Assembly (NCBI GenBank): GCA_900318645.1
Contig: ONLH01000009.1
Coordinates: 62,001-126,000, forward strand
Direction: 5' to 3'
Source: an uncultured Prevotellaceae bacterium
GTDB lineage: Bacteria; Bacteroidota; Bacteroidia; Bacteroidales; Muribaculaceae
Length of the DNA stretch: 64,000 nucleotides
Positions 24,869 to 33,949 of this stretch are shown here, in pieces (positions within the stretch are counted from its first letter, which is position 1; every line of letters starts with the position of its first letter). A program made the position numbers and the translations under genes. The notes beneath the pieces were generated by a model. It was not told where the DNA came from. It searched no databases and saw nothing but the letters and a program-made list of their open reading frames with translations.

Positions 24869-26029
24869 ATGCAACCAATTGAATTTATTGCTTATTACTA
24901 TTATAGTACAGCTTATTATTGCTTATTTTTGGTCATTTGTTGGTTGACCACAATCTACTATGTGGGCTCGAACACTCAAAAGATACTACATTCAGAAGGT
25001 AGCCCTTCGCAACTTTTAGCTGTCTTTTTAACTATTGTTGTGTCTTTTTTCCTTGGTTTAAGACAACTCGCGGGTGACTTTGGTGATACCATCGCATATG
25101 CTAACAATTATTATTTTATAAACCAATATGCCCCAGTTAGCTTGAAGTCAGAATGGCTCTTTCATAATCTTCAGTTTTTTTCCAAAACAGTTTTGGGACT
25201 GAATGTTCATGAGTTTTTTGTTTTGGATTGCTTGATATATTTTGGCTGTATGCTTATCTGCTCTGTCATCTTGTTACGTAAGAATCTATGGCTTGCAATG
25301 CTGTTCTTTTTTACTGCGTTCCAGACCTATTCATTTGCAACAAATGGTCTTCGTAATGGGTTAGCTTGTAGTATGGTCCTTTTGGCTATGGCTCTGTTGG
25401 CGACGCGTAAGAAGCATTTTATAGCAGTTGTCCTTATGTTGATGGCGTTTTTTATTCATCGTTCTTCTATGTTGCCCACAGCGATGGCGGTTGCATCGTT
25501 ATTCTTCATCAAAGACACAAAACTTGCGTTGCGCTTCTGGTATGCCTCCATTGTTCTTTCGCTGTTTTCTGGCCGTCTTTTTGAACAATTTTTCGCATCA
25601 TTGGGTTTTGATGATCGAATGTCTTCTTATACAGCGAATGAGACAGGTGATGTTCTATATAGCGGTTTCCGTTGGGATTTTCTCCTTTACAGTGCATTCC
25701 CAGTTTGGATGATTTGGTATGTAACGCAATATCGTAAGTTTAGAAGTCCTGAATATAGCATATTTGCAAATACCTATTTGTTGTGTAATGCTTTTTGGAT
25801 TTTGGTAATTAGGGCATCTTTTTCTAACCGTTTTGCATATCTATCGTGGTTTATATATCCTATTGTCATCGCCTATCCTTTAATGCGTATGAACTTGTGG
25901 AAAAGCCAGGATCGCAGAACAGCAATCATTTTTTTCTTTTATACTGGCTTTACATTCTTTATGTTTTTTGTTTACTATTTCGGGACAACAGGATTCAGGG
26001 GATTTGATCAGTATTGGTGGCGTAGATGA
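24869..26029 (+). CDS. EpsG-like polysaccharide polymerase (Wzy-type)
   Basis: A 386-residue polytopic membrane protein with about ten hydrophobic segments. It follows the EpsG pattern: FLGLRQLAGDFGDTIAY after the second or third helix (the R...DT...Y region common in these polymerases), then alternating aromatic-rich helices such as FSFATNGLRNGLAC and FIHRSSMLP. It probably joins lipid-linked repeat units on the periplasmic side. It is the only polymerase candidate in the window. The gene is markedly AT-rich, as polymerase genes in glycan loci often are. Confidence 0.82.
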   Translation: MQPIEFIAYYYYSTAYYCLFLVICWLTTIYYVGSNTQKILHSEGSPSQLLAVFLTIVVSFFLGLRQLAGDFGDTIAYANNYYFINQYAPVSLKSEWLFHNLQFFSKTVLGLNVHEFFVLDCLIYFGCMLICSVILLRKNLWLAMLFFFTAFQTYSFATNGLRNGLACSMVLLAMALLATRKKHFIAVVLMLMAFFIHRSSMLPTAMAVASLFFIKDTKLALRFWYASIVLSLFSGRLFEQFFASLGFDDRMSSYTANETGDVLYSGFRWDFLLYSAFPVWMIWYVTQYRKFRSPEYSIFANTYLLCNAFWILVIRASFSNRFAYLSWFIYPIVIAYPLMRMNLWKSQDRRTAIIFFFYTGFTFFMFFVYYFGTTGFRGFDQYWWRR

Positions 26030-26171
26030 TTTCTGTGGATTATATCTGCTTGATTTCGTCAAGTAATGATATTTATAACATAAGGCTTTTTGTGTGGACG
26101 CTATCAAATTTTCAATATCGTTTTTTTGAGCCTCCTTCTCAGCAATTCTTTCATGTAAAATTGAAATACTC

Positions 26172-27242
26172 ATGCGGATTCTTCATGTAATAACAACGTT
26201 GAATACTGGAGGAGCAGAACGCTTAATGGTGGATCTGTTGCCTTTACTTATAGGTAAAGGAAATCAAGTTGAGCTACTCTTGTTTAATGGTTTTATGACA
26301 CCATTCAAGTTGGAACTGGAAAAACGTGGTGTGATTATTCATGAACTATGCGTAAACGATAAAGGCAGTGATGTATATAATCCAATGCATTTATTCAGGT
26401 TACTTCGATATATGAAGGACTATGATATTATTCATACGCATAATACTGCTTGCCAGCTTTATGTTCCTATAGCAAAACTTTTGGCTCGATCACGTGTAAA
26501 ATTAGTCACAACTGAACATAATACGACCAGTCGTCGTCGGGATTTTTGGTGGTTCCGACCCATAGAGAAGTGGATGTATAGGCAGTATGCAAACATCGTT
26601 TGTATAGGGGATGTTTCACGTGAGAATCTTCAAAAGTACTTGAACAAAGAAAGCCGTGCATGTGTGATATATAATGGGATTGATACTCAACGGTTTATTC
26701 AACCTATCAAAAATATCTCTCATCAGGAGAATTTTATTATAACCATGGTTGCAGGCTTTAGACCACAGAAGGATCAAGATACTCTATTGCGCTCTTTTAC
26801 TCATTTGCCTTCTAATTATCAATTGAGATTAGTGGGAGCGGGAGAGCGTGAGTATGAATTAAGATCATTGTGCCAGCAATTAAATCTTACTGATAGGGTG
26901 GATTTTATGGGGATTAGGATGGATGTTCCTGAAATTTTGGAACAGAGTGATGTCGTAGTGCTGTCTTCACATTGGGAAGGTCTATCTCTCTCTAGCATAG
27001 AGGGGATGGCATCAGGACGGCCGTTTGTGGCAAGCGACGTTGATGGATTGCATGAAATTGTTTTGAATGCTGGCGTCTTGTTCCCTCATGGAGATGATTT
27101 GGCTCTAGCTCAATCAATTCAGAAATTGTGTGAGAATCCTGATTATTATCGTAAAGTTGCTGAAGCTTGTCAGAATCGGGCAAAAGAATATGATATCAGC
27201 GTAATGGCTGATGCTTATCACCGACTGTATCAAACATTATAA
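26172..27242 (+). CDS. Family 4 glycosyltransferase
   Basis: A 356-residue GT4 enzyme with the N-terminal LHVITTLNTGGAERLM, the acceptor-side IIHTHN (near 90) and C-terminal donor site VVLSSHWEGLSLSSIEGMASGRP (core EGLSLSSIEGMA) carrying the E-x7-E motif. Retaining mechanism expected. A 142-bp gap separates it from the polymerase gene; I see no separate gene in that gap. Predicted to add one sugar of the repeat unit. Confidence 0.92.
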   Translation: MRILHVITTLNTGGAERLMVDLLPLLIGKGNQVELLLFNGFMTPFKLELEKRGVIIHELCVNDKGSDVYNPMHLFRLLRYMKDYDIIHTHNTACQLYVPIAKLLARSRVKLVTTEHNTTSRRRDFWWFRPIEKWMYRQYANIVCIGDVSRENLQKYLNKESRACVIYNGIDTQRFIQPIKNISHQENFIITMVAGFRPQKDQDTLLRSFTHLPSNYQLRLVGAGEREYELRSLCQQLNLTDRVDFMGIRMDVPEILEQSDVVVLSSHWEGLSLSSIEGMASGRPFVASDVDGLHEIVLNAGVLFPHGDDLALAQSIQKLCENPDYYRKVAEACQNRAKEYDISVMADAYHRLYQTL

Positions 27243-27279
27243 ATGCATGGTACCTGATACTTGTATCAAGAAAGAATAA

Positions 27280-28182
27280 ATGGCTACATTAACTGTTTTT
27301 ACTCCTGCCTATAATAGGGCTCATACTATAGGGCGCACTTACGAGAGTTTGTGCCGTCAGACCTGTAAAGATTTTGAATGGCTGGTCGTGGATGACGGCA
27401 GTTCAGATAATACCCGCGAGTTGATTGAGGGGTGGATTGCTGAGGGCAAGATACCCATCCGCTATATCTACCAGCAAAACCAGGGAATGCATGGTGCCCA
27501 CAACACGGCTTATAGCAACATTAACACACCGCTGAACACCTGCATCGATAGTGATGACTACATGCCTGACGACGCGGTGGAGAAAATTTTGACTTGTTGG
27601 CGCGAGCATGGCAGTGAGAAGTTTGCTGGCCTTGTTGGGCTTGATGTTTTTGAGGACGGAAAAATCATTGGCACTAAGTTTCCTGATGATATGACGGCGA
27701 CTACCCTTCAAGGGTTTTATGCCGCTGGTGGCCGGGGTGATAAGAAATTGGTCTATCGTACTGATGTGATTAATCGTTATCCCGAATATCCATTATTTGA
27801 GGGTGAACGTTATGTGGGTTTGGCCTATAAGTACATGTTGATAGATCAAGATTATGAACTGATTACACTCAATGAGCCATTGGTTGTTGTTGAGTATCAA
27901 CAAGATGGATCCAGCTTTAATATGTATAGGCAATATTGGAACAACCCTAAAGGTGATGCATTCTATAGAAAGACCGAGATGTTGACTACCCGTAGCCTGA
28001 AGCGCAAACTGATAGTGTGCACTCATTATGTTTCCAGTAGTATAATTAGCAGGAATAAACATTTTGTGCAAGAAAGCCCAAAGAAGTTCTTGACTATCCT
28101 TTCAATTCCGTCTGGTATTGCGCTCTTTTTTTTGATTCGCTACAAGGTTCATAAAGGTTCAAAAATGAAAATCAATCATTAA
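27280..28182 (+). CDS. Family 2 glycosyltransferase
   Basis: A 300-residue GT2 enzyme: LTVFTPAYNRAHTIGRTYESL at the start (core FTPAYNRAH), VVDDGSSDNT (37-46), and CIDSDDYMP as the metal site near 90. A hydrophobic stretch near the C-terminus (ILSIPSGIALFFLIRY) may attach it to the membrane. Part of the continuous run of glycosyltransferase genes. Confidence 0.9.
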   Translation: MATLTVFTPAYNRAHTIGRTYESLCRQTCKDFEWLVVDDGSSDNTRELIEGWIAEGKIPIRYIYQQNQGMHGAHNTAYSNINTPLNTCIDSDDYMPDDAVEKILTCWREHGSEKFAGLVGLDVFEDGKIIGTKFPDDMTATTLQGFYAAGGRGDKKLVYRTDVINRYPEYPLFEGERYVGLAYKYMLIDQDYELITLNEPLVVVEYQQDGSSFNMYRQYWNNPKGDAFYRKTEMLTTRSLKRKLIVCTHYVSSSIISRNKHFVQESPKKFLTILSIPSGIALFFLIRYKVHKGSKMKINH

Positions 28183-28195
28183 TGGTTCTATTCTT

Positions 28196-29362
28196 ATGAT
28201 TAGAGTTTTAGAAATCATGCCTCTGAGCTATTCTGCAATGGCTTTCATTGGTGACCAGTTGTCTTTCTTTAAGAAGAATGGGTATGAGATGCATTTAATA
28301 TGTACACCAGACAAAGACACTTATGGGTTCGTTGAGAAAGAAGAGGCTATATATTTCCCTATGGATATTCCACGGGCAATAAAACCGTTGCGTGATATTA
28401 AGAATATGTGGAGAATATTTCGATATGTCCGTAAACACAAGATTGATGTTGTTATTGGACATCAATCCAAAGGGATTCTATATGGTATGTTGCCCAGTAA
28501 GTTGGGGGGCGCAAAGTTCCGTATCGTATTGGCTCATGGTGTTCTTGAAGACACCATGACTGGGTTGAAACAGAAAATTTTTGCCACCGAGAACAAACTG
28601 ATGTCTTCTTTTGCCACTCATGTGCTTTGTGTTAGCCCATCGGTGATGAGAAGAAGGGTGGAACTTGGAATTGACAAGCCTGAGAGGCAGCGTATTCTAG
28701 GAAGGGGCACCTGCAATGGTGTTGATGCATTAAAAAAGTTCAATCCGCAGATTATTTCACCCAAAATCGCTGAATTTATTCGTGGAAAATATGGCTTAAA
28801 AAAAGATGATTTTGTCGTTGGTTTCTGCGGCAGGCTTGTTCGCGACAAAGGTGTTACTGAATTAGTTGGAGCCATCAAGTTATTGAAAGAACAAACCCCC
28901 GAAAAGCAGGTGAAATTGTTTGTAGTAGGAATGCTTGAGAAAAGAGACGCACTGCCAGAAGATACGGTCAATTTTTTGAAAAATTCAGATGATGTGATCT
29001 TTACAGGCAGGGTTGATTATTCCGAGATTCAGAATTACTATACCGTAATGGATGCCTTTGTCCTGCCGTCTTATCGGGAAGGATTCCCGACTGTTGTGCT
29101 GGAGGCTTCAGCTATGGCTTTGCCGGTTATTGTATCGCGGTCTACAGGTTGCATTGATTCCATCATTGAAAATCAAACAGGCGTTTATTGTGATATCACC
29201 CCCGAATCCATTGCAGAAGCTATTTTGACATTCGAGGATAAAGAAAAGGCTCATCAATATGGCCAAGCTGCTCGTCAATTTGTGCTTGAGCATTTTGAAC
29301 ATACCAAGGTCAAGGCTTTAATGCTTGATTTGGTGAATCAGATCACTTCTAAACGAGATTGA
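28196..29362 (+). CDS. Family 4 glycosyltransferase
   Basis: A 388-residue GT4 enzyme. VIGHQSKGILYGMLPSKLGG near 95-115 is typical of the UDP-sugar transferases that act on lipid-linked acceptors. The linker GFCGRLVRDKGV marks the second Rossmann domain, and LPSYREGFPTVVLEA is the donor site with both Glu residues. One base separates its stop from the next start. Resembles capsule enzymes that add GalNAc-like or similar residues, but the sugar is not determined. Confidence 0.9.
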   Translation: MIRVLEIMPLSYSAMAFIGDQLSFFKKNGYEMHLICTPDKDTYGFVEKEEAIYFPMDIPRAIKPLRDIKNMWRIFRYVRKHKIDVVIGHQSKGILYGMLPSKLGGAKFRIVLAHGVLEDTMTGLKQKIFATENKLMSSFATHVLCVSPSVMRRRVELGIDKPERQRILGRGTCNGVDALKKFNPQIISPKIAEFIRGKYGLKKDDFVVGFCGRLVRDKGVTELVGAIKLLKEQTPEKQVKLFVVGMLEKRDALPEDTVNFLKNSDDVIFTGRVDYSEIQNYYTVMDAFVLPSYREGFPTVVLEASAMALPVIVSRSTGCIDSIIENQTGVYCDITPESIAEAILTFEDKEKAHQYGQAARQFVLEHFEHTKVKALMLDLVNQITSKRD

Positions 29363-29363
29363 G

Positions 29364-30344
29364 ATGTCTCAGACGATATCCATTAAACTTACGCACGAAA
29401 TAGACAAGGAGCAATGGCAGAAAATCGTCGATGGCTTCAATGAGTCATTTGAGGCGAACGTCACTGTGGAACATCTCCAAAATGGGTGGTACATATCCAA
29501 TCCCTGGGGCTATGCATATCATGCTCTGGTATTTAATCAGGACAATGAACTGATGGCATTCAATACGTTTGCTCCCATGCGTTATGATCATGGTATCAAT
29601 GTCGTTGTTAGCGGGAGCACGTTTGTTAGAAAGAAGTTCCGGAAGAATGTAATGATTATGGCCTCGATGTTTAACGCATTGAGGGAACGTGTCGCTCAGG
29701 ATGGTTTTGACATTCAGGTAGGCGTGCCTAATCATAACTCAGTGAAGTATGCACTCAAGATAAATAAGGAGAGGTTGATAGATGATCTGAGCTATTATGT
29801 CTTGCCGGTTTCTTTATCTAAAACCTTAGGCAAACCGCTACCTGGCTTTGTTGACTCATTGTGGCGCGGTGCACTCAAGGTGCACCTAATGCTAAATACT
29901 GCAATTTCCGCGGTTTTCAATTCTAAAGAACGTAGACGTCGTTTTTCATGTGACGTCAGCGAAGATAGTTTTGAGAAACGATTCCGTAATCAGACCTACA
30001 AAAGGGTGAACATTGGTGAAACCAGGTTTGCCTATAGGGTCTATCATGAAGAGGGCAAACAAGTCGCCTATCTGATGGATTGCCGCAAAAACGGAGAGAA
30101 GACCTATCAGTCCCTACTTCAGGCTTGCTGCTATATATGTGCCAAAGAGGCTGTAGATGCCATCCTATACGTTGGATTCATGCATCTGAAACAGTGTTTG
30201 CTCGTGAAGTTGCCCAAAAAGATGGTGCCCAAACGACTGCCTCTGGTCTATTATATCTTGAATGAAAAAGATAAAGAAAAGTTCAATGGCATAAATGTTG
30301 CAGATAATTGGTGTTTCTCACTCATGTCATTTGATGTGAGGTGA
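29364..30344 (+). CDS. GNAT-superfamily acyltransferase-like protein
   Basis: A 326-residue protein with an N-terminal GNAT-like fold: GWYISNPWGYAYHALV, then SGSTFVRKKFRKNVMIMASMFNAL, which resembles the acyl-CoA or acyl-carrier pantetheine-binding segment (R/K-x-x-G/K-x) and following helix, then VGVPNHNSVKYALKI. A second, less clear domain follows a basic region around 190-205. In glycan loci such proteins N- or O-acylate amino sugars. It sits immediately upstream of the first ACP gene, so it is a good candidate for transferring ACP-bound acyl groups. Catalytic residues are not certain. Confidence 0.62.
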   Translation: MSQTISIKLTHEIDKEQWQKIVDGFNESFEANVTVEHLQNGWYISNPWGYAYHALVFNQDNELMAFNTFAPMRYDHGINVVVSGSTFVRKKFRKNVMIMASMFNALRERVAQDGFDIQVGVPNHNSVKYALKINKERLIDDLSYYVLPVSLSKTLGKPLPGFVDSLWRGALKVHLMLNTAISAVFNSKERRRRFSCDVSEDSFEKRFRNQTYKRVNIGETRFAYRVYHEEGKQVAYLMDCRKNGEKTYQSLLQACCYICAKEAVDAILYVGFMHLKQCLLVKLPKKMVPKRLPLVYYILNEKDKEKFNGINVADNWCFSLMSFDVR

Positions 30345-30387
30345 AAAAATGATATAAATAACTAACAATTAAATATATTTTTGTAAG

Positions 30388-30618
30388 ATGGAACTTAGTG
30401 GTTTTGTGACCAAGTTTGCGAATTTATTTGAAGAAACAGATCCCACCACGATTACTCCCGATACCGTTTACACCCAACTGGAGGAATGGGATTCGGTGAT
30501 GGTACTCTTATTGGTCTCGATGGTAGACGAGGAGTATGGTGTGATTGTGGATGTTGAAGAAATGAGCGAAACTGAGACGGTTAAAGACTTGTTTGAGTAC
30601 GTGAAGTCTCTTCGTTAA
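30388..30618 (+). CDS. Acyl carrier protein, copy 1 (ACP1)
   Basis: A 76-residue acidic carrier protein. LEEWDSVMVLLLV places the phosphopantetheine-accepting Ser at residue 36 in a DSV version of the usual DSL motif, at the start of helix II. The N-terminal helix FANLFEETDP is unlike housekeeping AcpP but is shared with three other ACPs in this locus. It precedes the KAS III-like gene by 61 bp. Together they form a unit repeated in tandem 1340 bp downstream; ACP1 and ACP2 are identical at 68 of 76 residues. Confidence 0.9.
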   Translation: MELSGFVTKFANLFEETDPTTITPDTVYTQLEEWDSVMVLLLVSMVDEEYGVIVDVEEMSETETVKDLFEYVKSLR

Positions 30619-30679
30619 TAATATAGTCGATTGGTTTAATAGTATGAGCCAGTAGAACCGTATCAAGTATTTGTAAAAG

Positions 30680-31681
30680 ATGAAAAAAGCGTATATCAAA
30701 CATGTAGCATATTATTTGCCAGAGAGGATAGTCACTAACGAGGATATCGTTAAACTTTTCTCAGAAAAGGCTGTTGAGAAAATCTCAGAAAATGTGGGCA
30801 TTCAACAGCGTCATCTCACCGCTCCTGGCGAAACTGCATCGGATTTGGCTGTGAAAGCTGCTAATAATCTTTTTGAAGAGAGTGGCATTGATCGGGAGTC
30901 AATAGATTTCGTTGTACTGTGCACCCAGTGTGCAGACTATTTCATGCCGTCAACAGCTTGCGTTCTTCAGAATCGCTTAGGACTGAGAAAGGACATTGGT
31001 GCCTTCGATATTGATTTGGGGTGCTCAGGATATGTCTATGGTCTTGCTATTGCAAAAGGACTCATAATGGGCGGCCTGGCCACTAATGTGCTGTTACTGA
31101 CTGCAGACAACGTCACTCGTTATCTTCACCCGCAGGATAAGGGCAACCATATGCTCTTTGGCGATGCCGCTACAGCGACTGTCATTTCCACTGAAGGAAG
31201 TGCAGAGATTATGGACTTTGTGCTTGGAACAGATGGTTCAGGAGCAAATAATCTTATTGTTAAATCTGGAGCATCAAGGATGCCGGAGCGTCAGGATGAT
31301 CTGACTTTTGACAAGAACGGCAGCCCTGTATCATCAGACCATATGTACATGAATGGTGCCCAGATCTTCGTGTTCACTCAGCGAATCGTTCCCAAGCTGG
31401 TCAAAGACGTTTTGGCTAAGAACAATCTTAATCAAGAGGACATCAATCTGTTTGTCTTTCATCAGGCCAACCGCTTTATGCTTGATTTCTTGAGAAAGAA
31501 ACTGGGCGTTCCAGAAGATCGTTTCTGTATCTATTTGGAAAACGTTGGTAACACGGCTTCTAACACCATACCTATTAGCCTTGTAGAAGCTAAAAAGGAG
31601 AACAGGGTAAACGGTAAAGTCATGTTGTGTGGCTTTGGCGTCGGTTACTCATGGGCTGGGGTCGTTCTGAATGTGGAATGA
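30680..31681 (+). CDS. KAS III-like condensing enzyme, copy 1
   Basis: A 333-residue thiolase-fold enzyme of the 3-oxoacyl-ACP synthase III group. The catalytic triad is complete: Cys115 in LGCSGYVYG, His261 in FHQANRF and Asn in NVGNTASNT. C-terminal GFGVGYSWAGVVL is typical. It would condense an acyl-CoA or acyl-ACP primer with an extender held on ACP1, or transfer an acyl group. Its position after its own ACP, with no other fatty acid genes nearby, argues against a role in membrane lipids and for a dedicated short acyl group. Confidence 0.92.
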   Translation: MKKAYIKHVAYYLPERIVTNEDIVKLFSEKAVEKISENVGIQQRHLTAPGETASDLAVKAANNLFEESGIDRESIDFVVLCTQCADYFMPSTACVLQNRLGLRKDIGAFDIDLGCSGYVYGLAIAKGLIMGGLATNVLLLTADNVTRYLHPQDKGNHMLFGDAATATVISTEGSAEIMDFVLGTDGSGANNLIVKSGASRMPERQDDLTFDKNGSPVSSDHMYMNGAQIFVFTQRIVPKLVKDVLAKNNLNQEDINLFVFHQANRFMLDFLRKKLGVPEDRFCIYLENVGNTASNTIPISLVEAKKENRVNGKVMLCGFGVGYSWAGVVLNVE

Positions 31682-31727
31682 TACCGAGCTAGTAAAAAGT
31701 GTTTTGATTAAACAAAGATTATAAAGA

Positions 31728-31958
31728 ATGGAACTTAATGATTTTATAAGCAAGTTTGCTAATTTATTCGAAGAAACAGATCCCGCCACGATTACTGCAG
31801 ACACTGTTTATTCCCAGCTTGAGGAGTGGGATTCGGTGATGGTGCTGTTATTGGTTTCTATGGTTGACGAGGAGTATGGTGTCATTGTGGATGTTGAAGA
31901 AATGAGCGAAACTGAAACGGTGAACGACTTGTTTGAGTACGTGAAGTCTCTTCGCTGA
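31728..31958 (+). CDS. Acyl carrier protein, copy 2 (ACP2)
   Basis: A 76-residue carrier protein, Ser36 in EEWDSVMVL. It differs from ACP1 at eight positions, seven of them within the first 29 residues and one (Lys to Asn) at 66; the recognition helix II and the following region are identical. It therefore probably accepts the same phosphopantetheinyl transferase and may be interchangeable with ACP1, unless the N-terminal changes set the partner. Confidence 0.9.
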   Translation: MELNDFISKFANLFEETDPATITADTVYSQLEEWDSVMVLLLVSMVDEEYGVIVDVEEMSETETVNDLFEYVKSLR

Positions 31959-32019
31959 TATCATTGTAACGTGGGTAATATATACATCAGTATATAACTT
32001 GATATAGAGTTTGAAACAG

Positions 32020-33021
32020 ATGAAGAAAGCATATATCAAGCATGTGGCTTATTGCTTGCCCGAACAAGTTGTCACTAATGAGGCGATTGTCCAGGATTTT
32101 CCTGAGTGGTCTGTAGAGAAGATCACTGAGAAAGTGGGCGTCAAGCAACGTCATGTGGCCGCCGCCGATGAGACAGCAACAGATCTTGCCGAAAGAGCGG
32201 CGAATAAATTAATCGAGGAAAACGGCATTGACAGAGCCTCTATTGATTTTGTGATTCTGTGTACTCAGAGTCCCGATTATTTCCTTCCGACTTCTGCTTG
32301 CCTGTTACAGGAACGTCTAGGATTGAGAGAAGACATCGGAGCCTTTGACTTTAACCTGGGCTGCTCGGGATTCGTTTATGGCTTGGCAATCGCCAAGGGG
32401 TTGATAACCAGTGGAGTAGCTGAAAATGTATTGTTGTTGACCTCCGAGACGTACAACAAGTACCTGCATCCCAAGGATAAGGGAAACCGAACGATTTTCG
32501 GAGATGCAGCATCGGCCGCACTGATATCGATAGATGGCTTTGCCGAGGTATGTGATTTTGCATTGGGGACCAATGGCAAGGGCGCAAAAAACCTGATCGT
32601 CAAGTCGGGGGCCTCAAGACTCCGGGAGAAGCAGAACGATGTGTCGTTTGACAAGAACGGTAATCCAGTATCGTCAGATCACCTCTATATGAATGGTGCT
32701 CAGATTTATGTCTTCACCCAAAGGAACGTTCCCAAGGTTGTCAATGAAGTTCTTGAAAAGAATGGTCTGGGCAAAGAAGATATTGATCTGTTTGTCCTTC
32801 ATCAAGCCAACCAGTACATGCTTGACTTCTTGAGGAAGAAAATGGGCATTCCAGAGGAGCGCTTCTTTATGTTCATGGAGAATGTAGGAAATACTGTTTC
32901 CAGCAGTATCCCTATCTGTCTGGTAGAGGCTCACAAGGAGAACCGCCTGAAAGGTAATGTCCTCTTGTGTGGATTTGGCGTCGGTTATTCTTGGGGCGCC
33001 GTGGTATTAAAGATCAACTGA
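32020..33021 (+). CDS. KAS III-like condensing enzyme, copy 2
   Basis: A 333-residue paralogue of the enzyme at 30680. Start set at ATG 32020 rather than the in-frame TTG at 32011, by alignment with copy 1 (both begin MKKAYIKHVAY). Cys115 in LGCSGFVYG, His261 in LHQANQY and Asn in NVGNTVSSS are all present. Differences cluster in the N-terminal half (e.g. YCLPEQVVTNE, CTQSPDYFLPTS), which lines the substrate channel, so primer specificity may have changed after duplication. Confidence 0.92.
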   Translation: MKKAYIKHVAYCLPEQVVTNEAIVQDFPEWSVEKITEKVGVKQRHVAAADETATDLAERAANKLIEENGIDRASIDFVILCTQSPDYFLPTSACLLQERLGLREDIGAFDFNLGCSGFVYGLAIAKGLITSGVAENVLLLTSETYNKYLHPKDKGNRTIFGDAASAALISIDGFAEVCDFALGTNGKGAKNLIVKSGASRLREKQNDVSFDKNGNPVSSDHLYMNGAQIYVFTQRNVPKVVNEVLEKNGLGKEDIDLFVLHQANQYMLDFLRKKMGIPEERFFMFMENVGNTVSSSIPICLVEAHKENRLKGNVLLCGFGVGYSWGAVVLKIN

Positions 33022-33031
33022 TTCCAATTGC

Positions 33032-33907
33032 ATGAACATATTGTCCTTTGACATAGAGGAATGGTTCATTAAAAAGACCTATTTTGGTGGTCGCCCGGAG
33101 CGTTATGCTACGTTTGACCATTGTCTGGAGATGATTCTTGACCTTCTAGATGAACGTCAGTTTCAAGCAACGTTCTTTGTTGTAGGCATGATGGCTAAGG
33201 AGTTCCCCGAGGTTGTGAAACGTATTCAACAGCGAGGCCATGAGATAGGATGTCATTCCAATATCCATATGTGGATTAATAAGATGAGTTGTGATGAGAT
33301 GCTGGAGGATACGAGGGTGGCAATTGATAATCTGGAACAATGTATTGGCTATAAGGTGAAAAGCTATCGTGCACCTGCATTCTCAATCGGGAATAATAAC
33401 AAGTGGGCCTTTGACATTTTAGCTCAGTGTGGCATTGAGAACGACTCGTCAGTTTTTCCTGCCTCTATGGAATTAGGTGGTTTCCAGGGATTTGGGTATC
33501 AACAACCTACTTTGATTAAGACTCAGAGTGGCTCAATTAAAGAGTATCCTATAGCCTTGGCACATCTTTGGGGCAAAGAAATTGCGTTCTCGGGTGGCGG
33601 CTATTTCCGGCTTTTCCCGTTGTGGTTCGTGAAAAGGCAAATGAGCAAAAATGATTATAACATTTGTTATTTTCACATAGACGACTTGGTCCCGTCAAAC
33701 AAAAAAATGATGTCGCGCAAAGAATTTGAGAGCTATTACAAAGAATCAGCTACTGTGATTAATCGTTGCAAACGTCATTTTAAATCCAACATTGGTAAAG
33801 GTACAGCCTTTGACAGGATGTGCAGCCTTATTCGGTCCCATAATTTCTTGTCAATTGCACAAGCTCAAGAGCTGATAGATTGGGCAAATTGTCCTGTAAA
33901 GCAGTGA
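33032..33907 (+). CDS. Polysaccharide deacetylase (NodB domain)
   Basis: A 291-residue carbohydrate esterase 4-like protein. NILSFDIEEWF gives the first metal-binding Asp (Asp7), and HEIGCHSNIHMW gives the His75-x3-His79 pair; SYRAPAFSIG is motif 3. The size and order (with a C-terminal DUF3473-like part, GGGYFRLFPLWFVKR and YFHIDDLVP) match the deacetylases common in exosortase-type and capsule loci. No signal peptide, so it acts on cytoplasmic, lipid-linked sugars. It could expose an amino group for the acyl groups made by the KAS III/ACP set. Confidence 0.9.
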   Translation: MNILSFDIEEWFIKKTYFGGRPERYATFDHCLEMILDLLDERQFQATFFVVGMMAKEFPEVVKRIQQRGHEIGCHSNIHMWINKMSCDEMLEDTRVAIDNLEQCIGYKVKSYRAPAFSIGNNNKWAFDILAQCGIENDSSVFPASMELGGFQGFGYQQPTLIKTQSGSIKEYPIALAHLWGKEIAFSGGGYFRLFPLWFVKRQMSKNDYNICYFHIDDLVPSNKKMMSRKEFESYYKESATVINRCKRHFKSNIGKGTAFDRMCSLIRSHNFLSIAQAQELIDWANCPVKQ

Positions 33908-33949
33908 ACCTTAGATATAGAGTTGAAAACACGATTGAAATATTTTTAA

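Larger units (their letters stand above)
30388..33021. repeat. Tandem duplication of an ACP + KAS III module (1340-bp period)
   Basis: ACP genes start at 30388 and 31728 and KAS III genes at 30680 and 32020: both pairs are offset by exactly 1340 bp, with the same 61-bp ACP-KAS spacer and the same 333-residue KAS length. The DNA of the ACP genes is nearly identical in its second half, whereas the KAS genes have diverged more. Confidence 0.9.

Noticed and set aside
30376-30383. A -7-like TATTTTTG just before ACP1
   Set aside because: It ends four bases before the start codon and has no -33 element at the right distance, so it is unlikely to be a promoter for ACP1.
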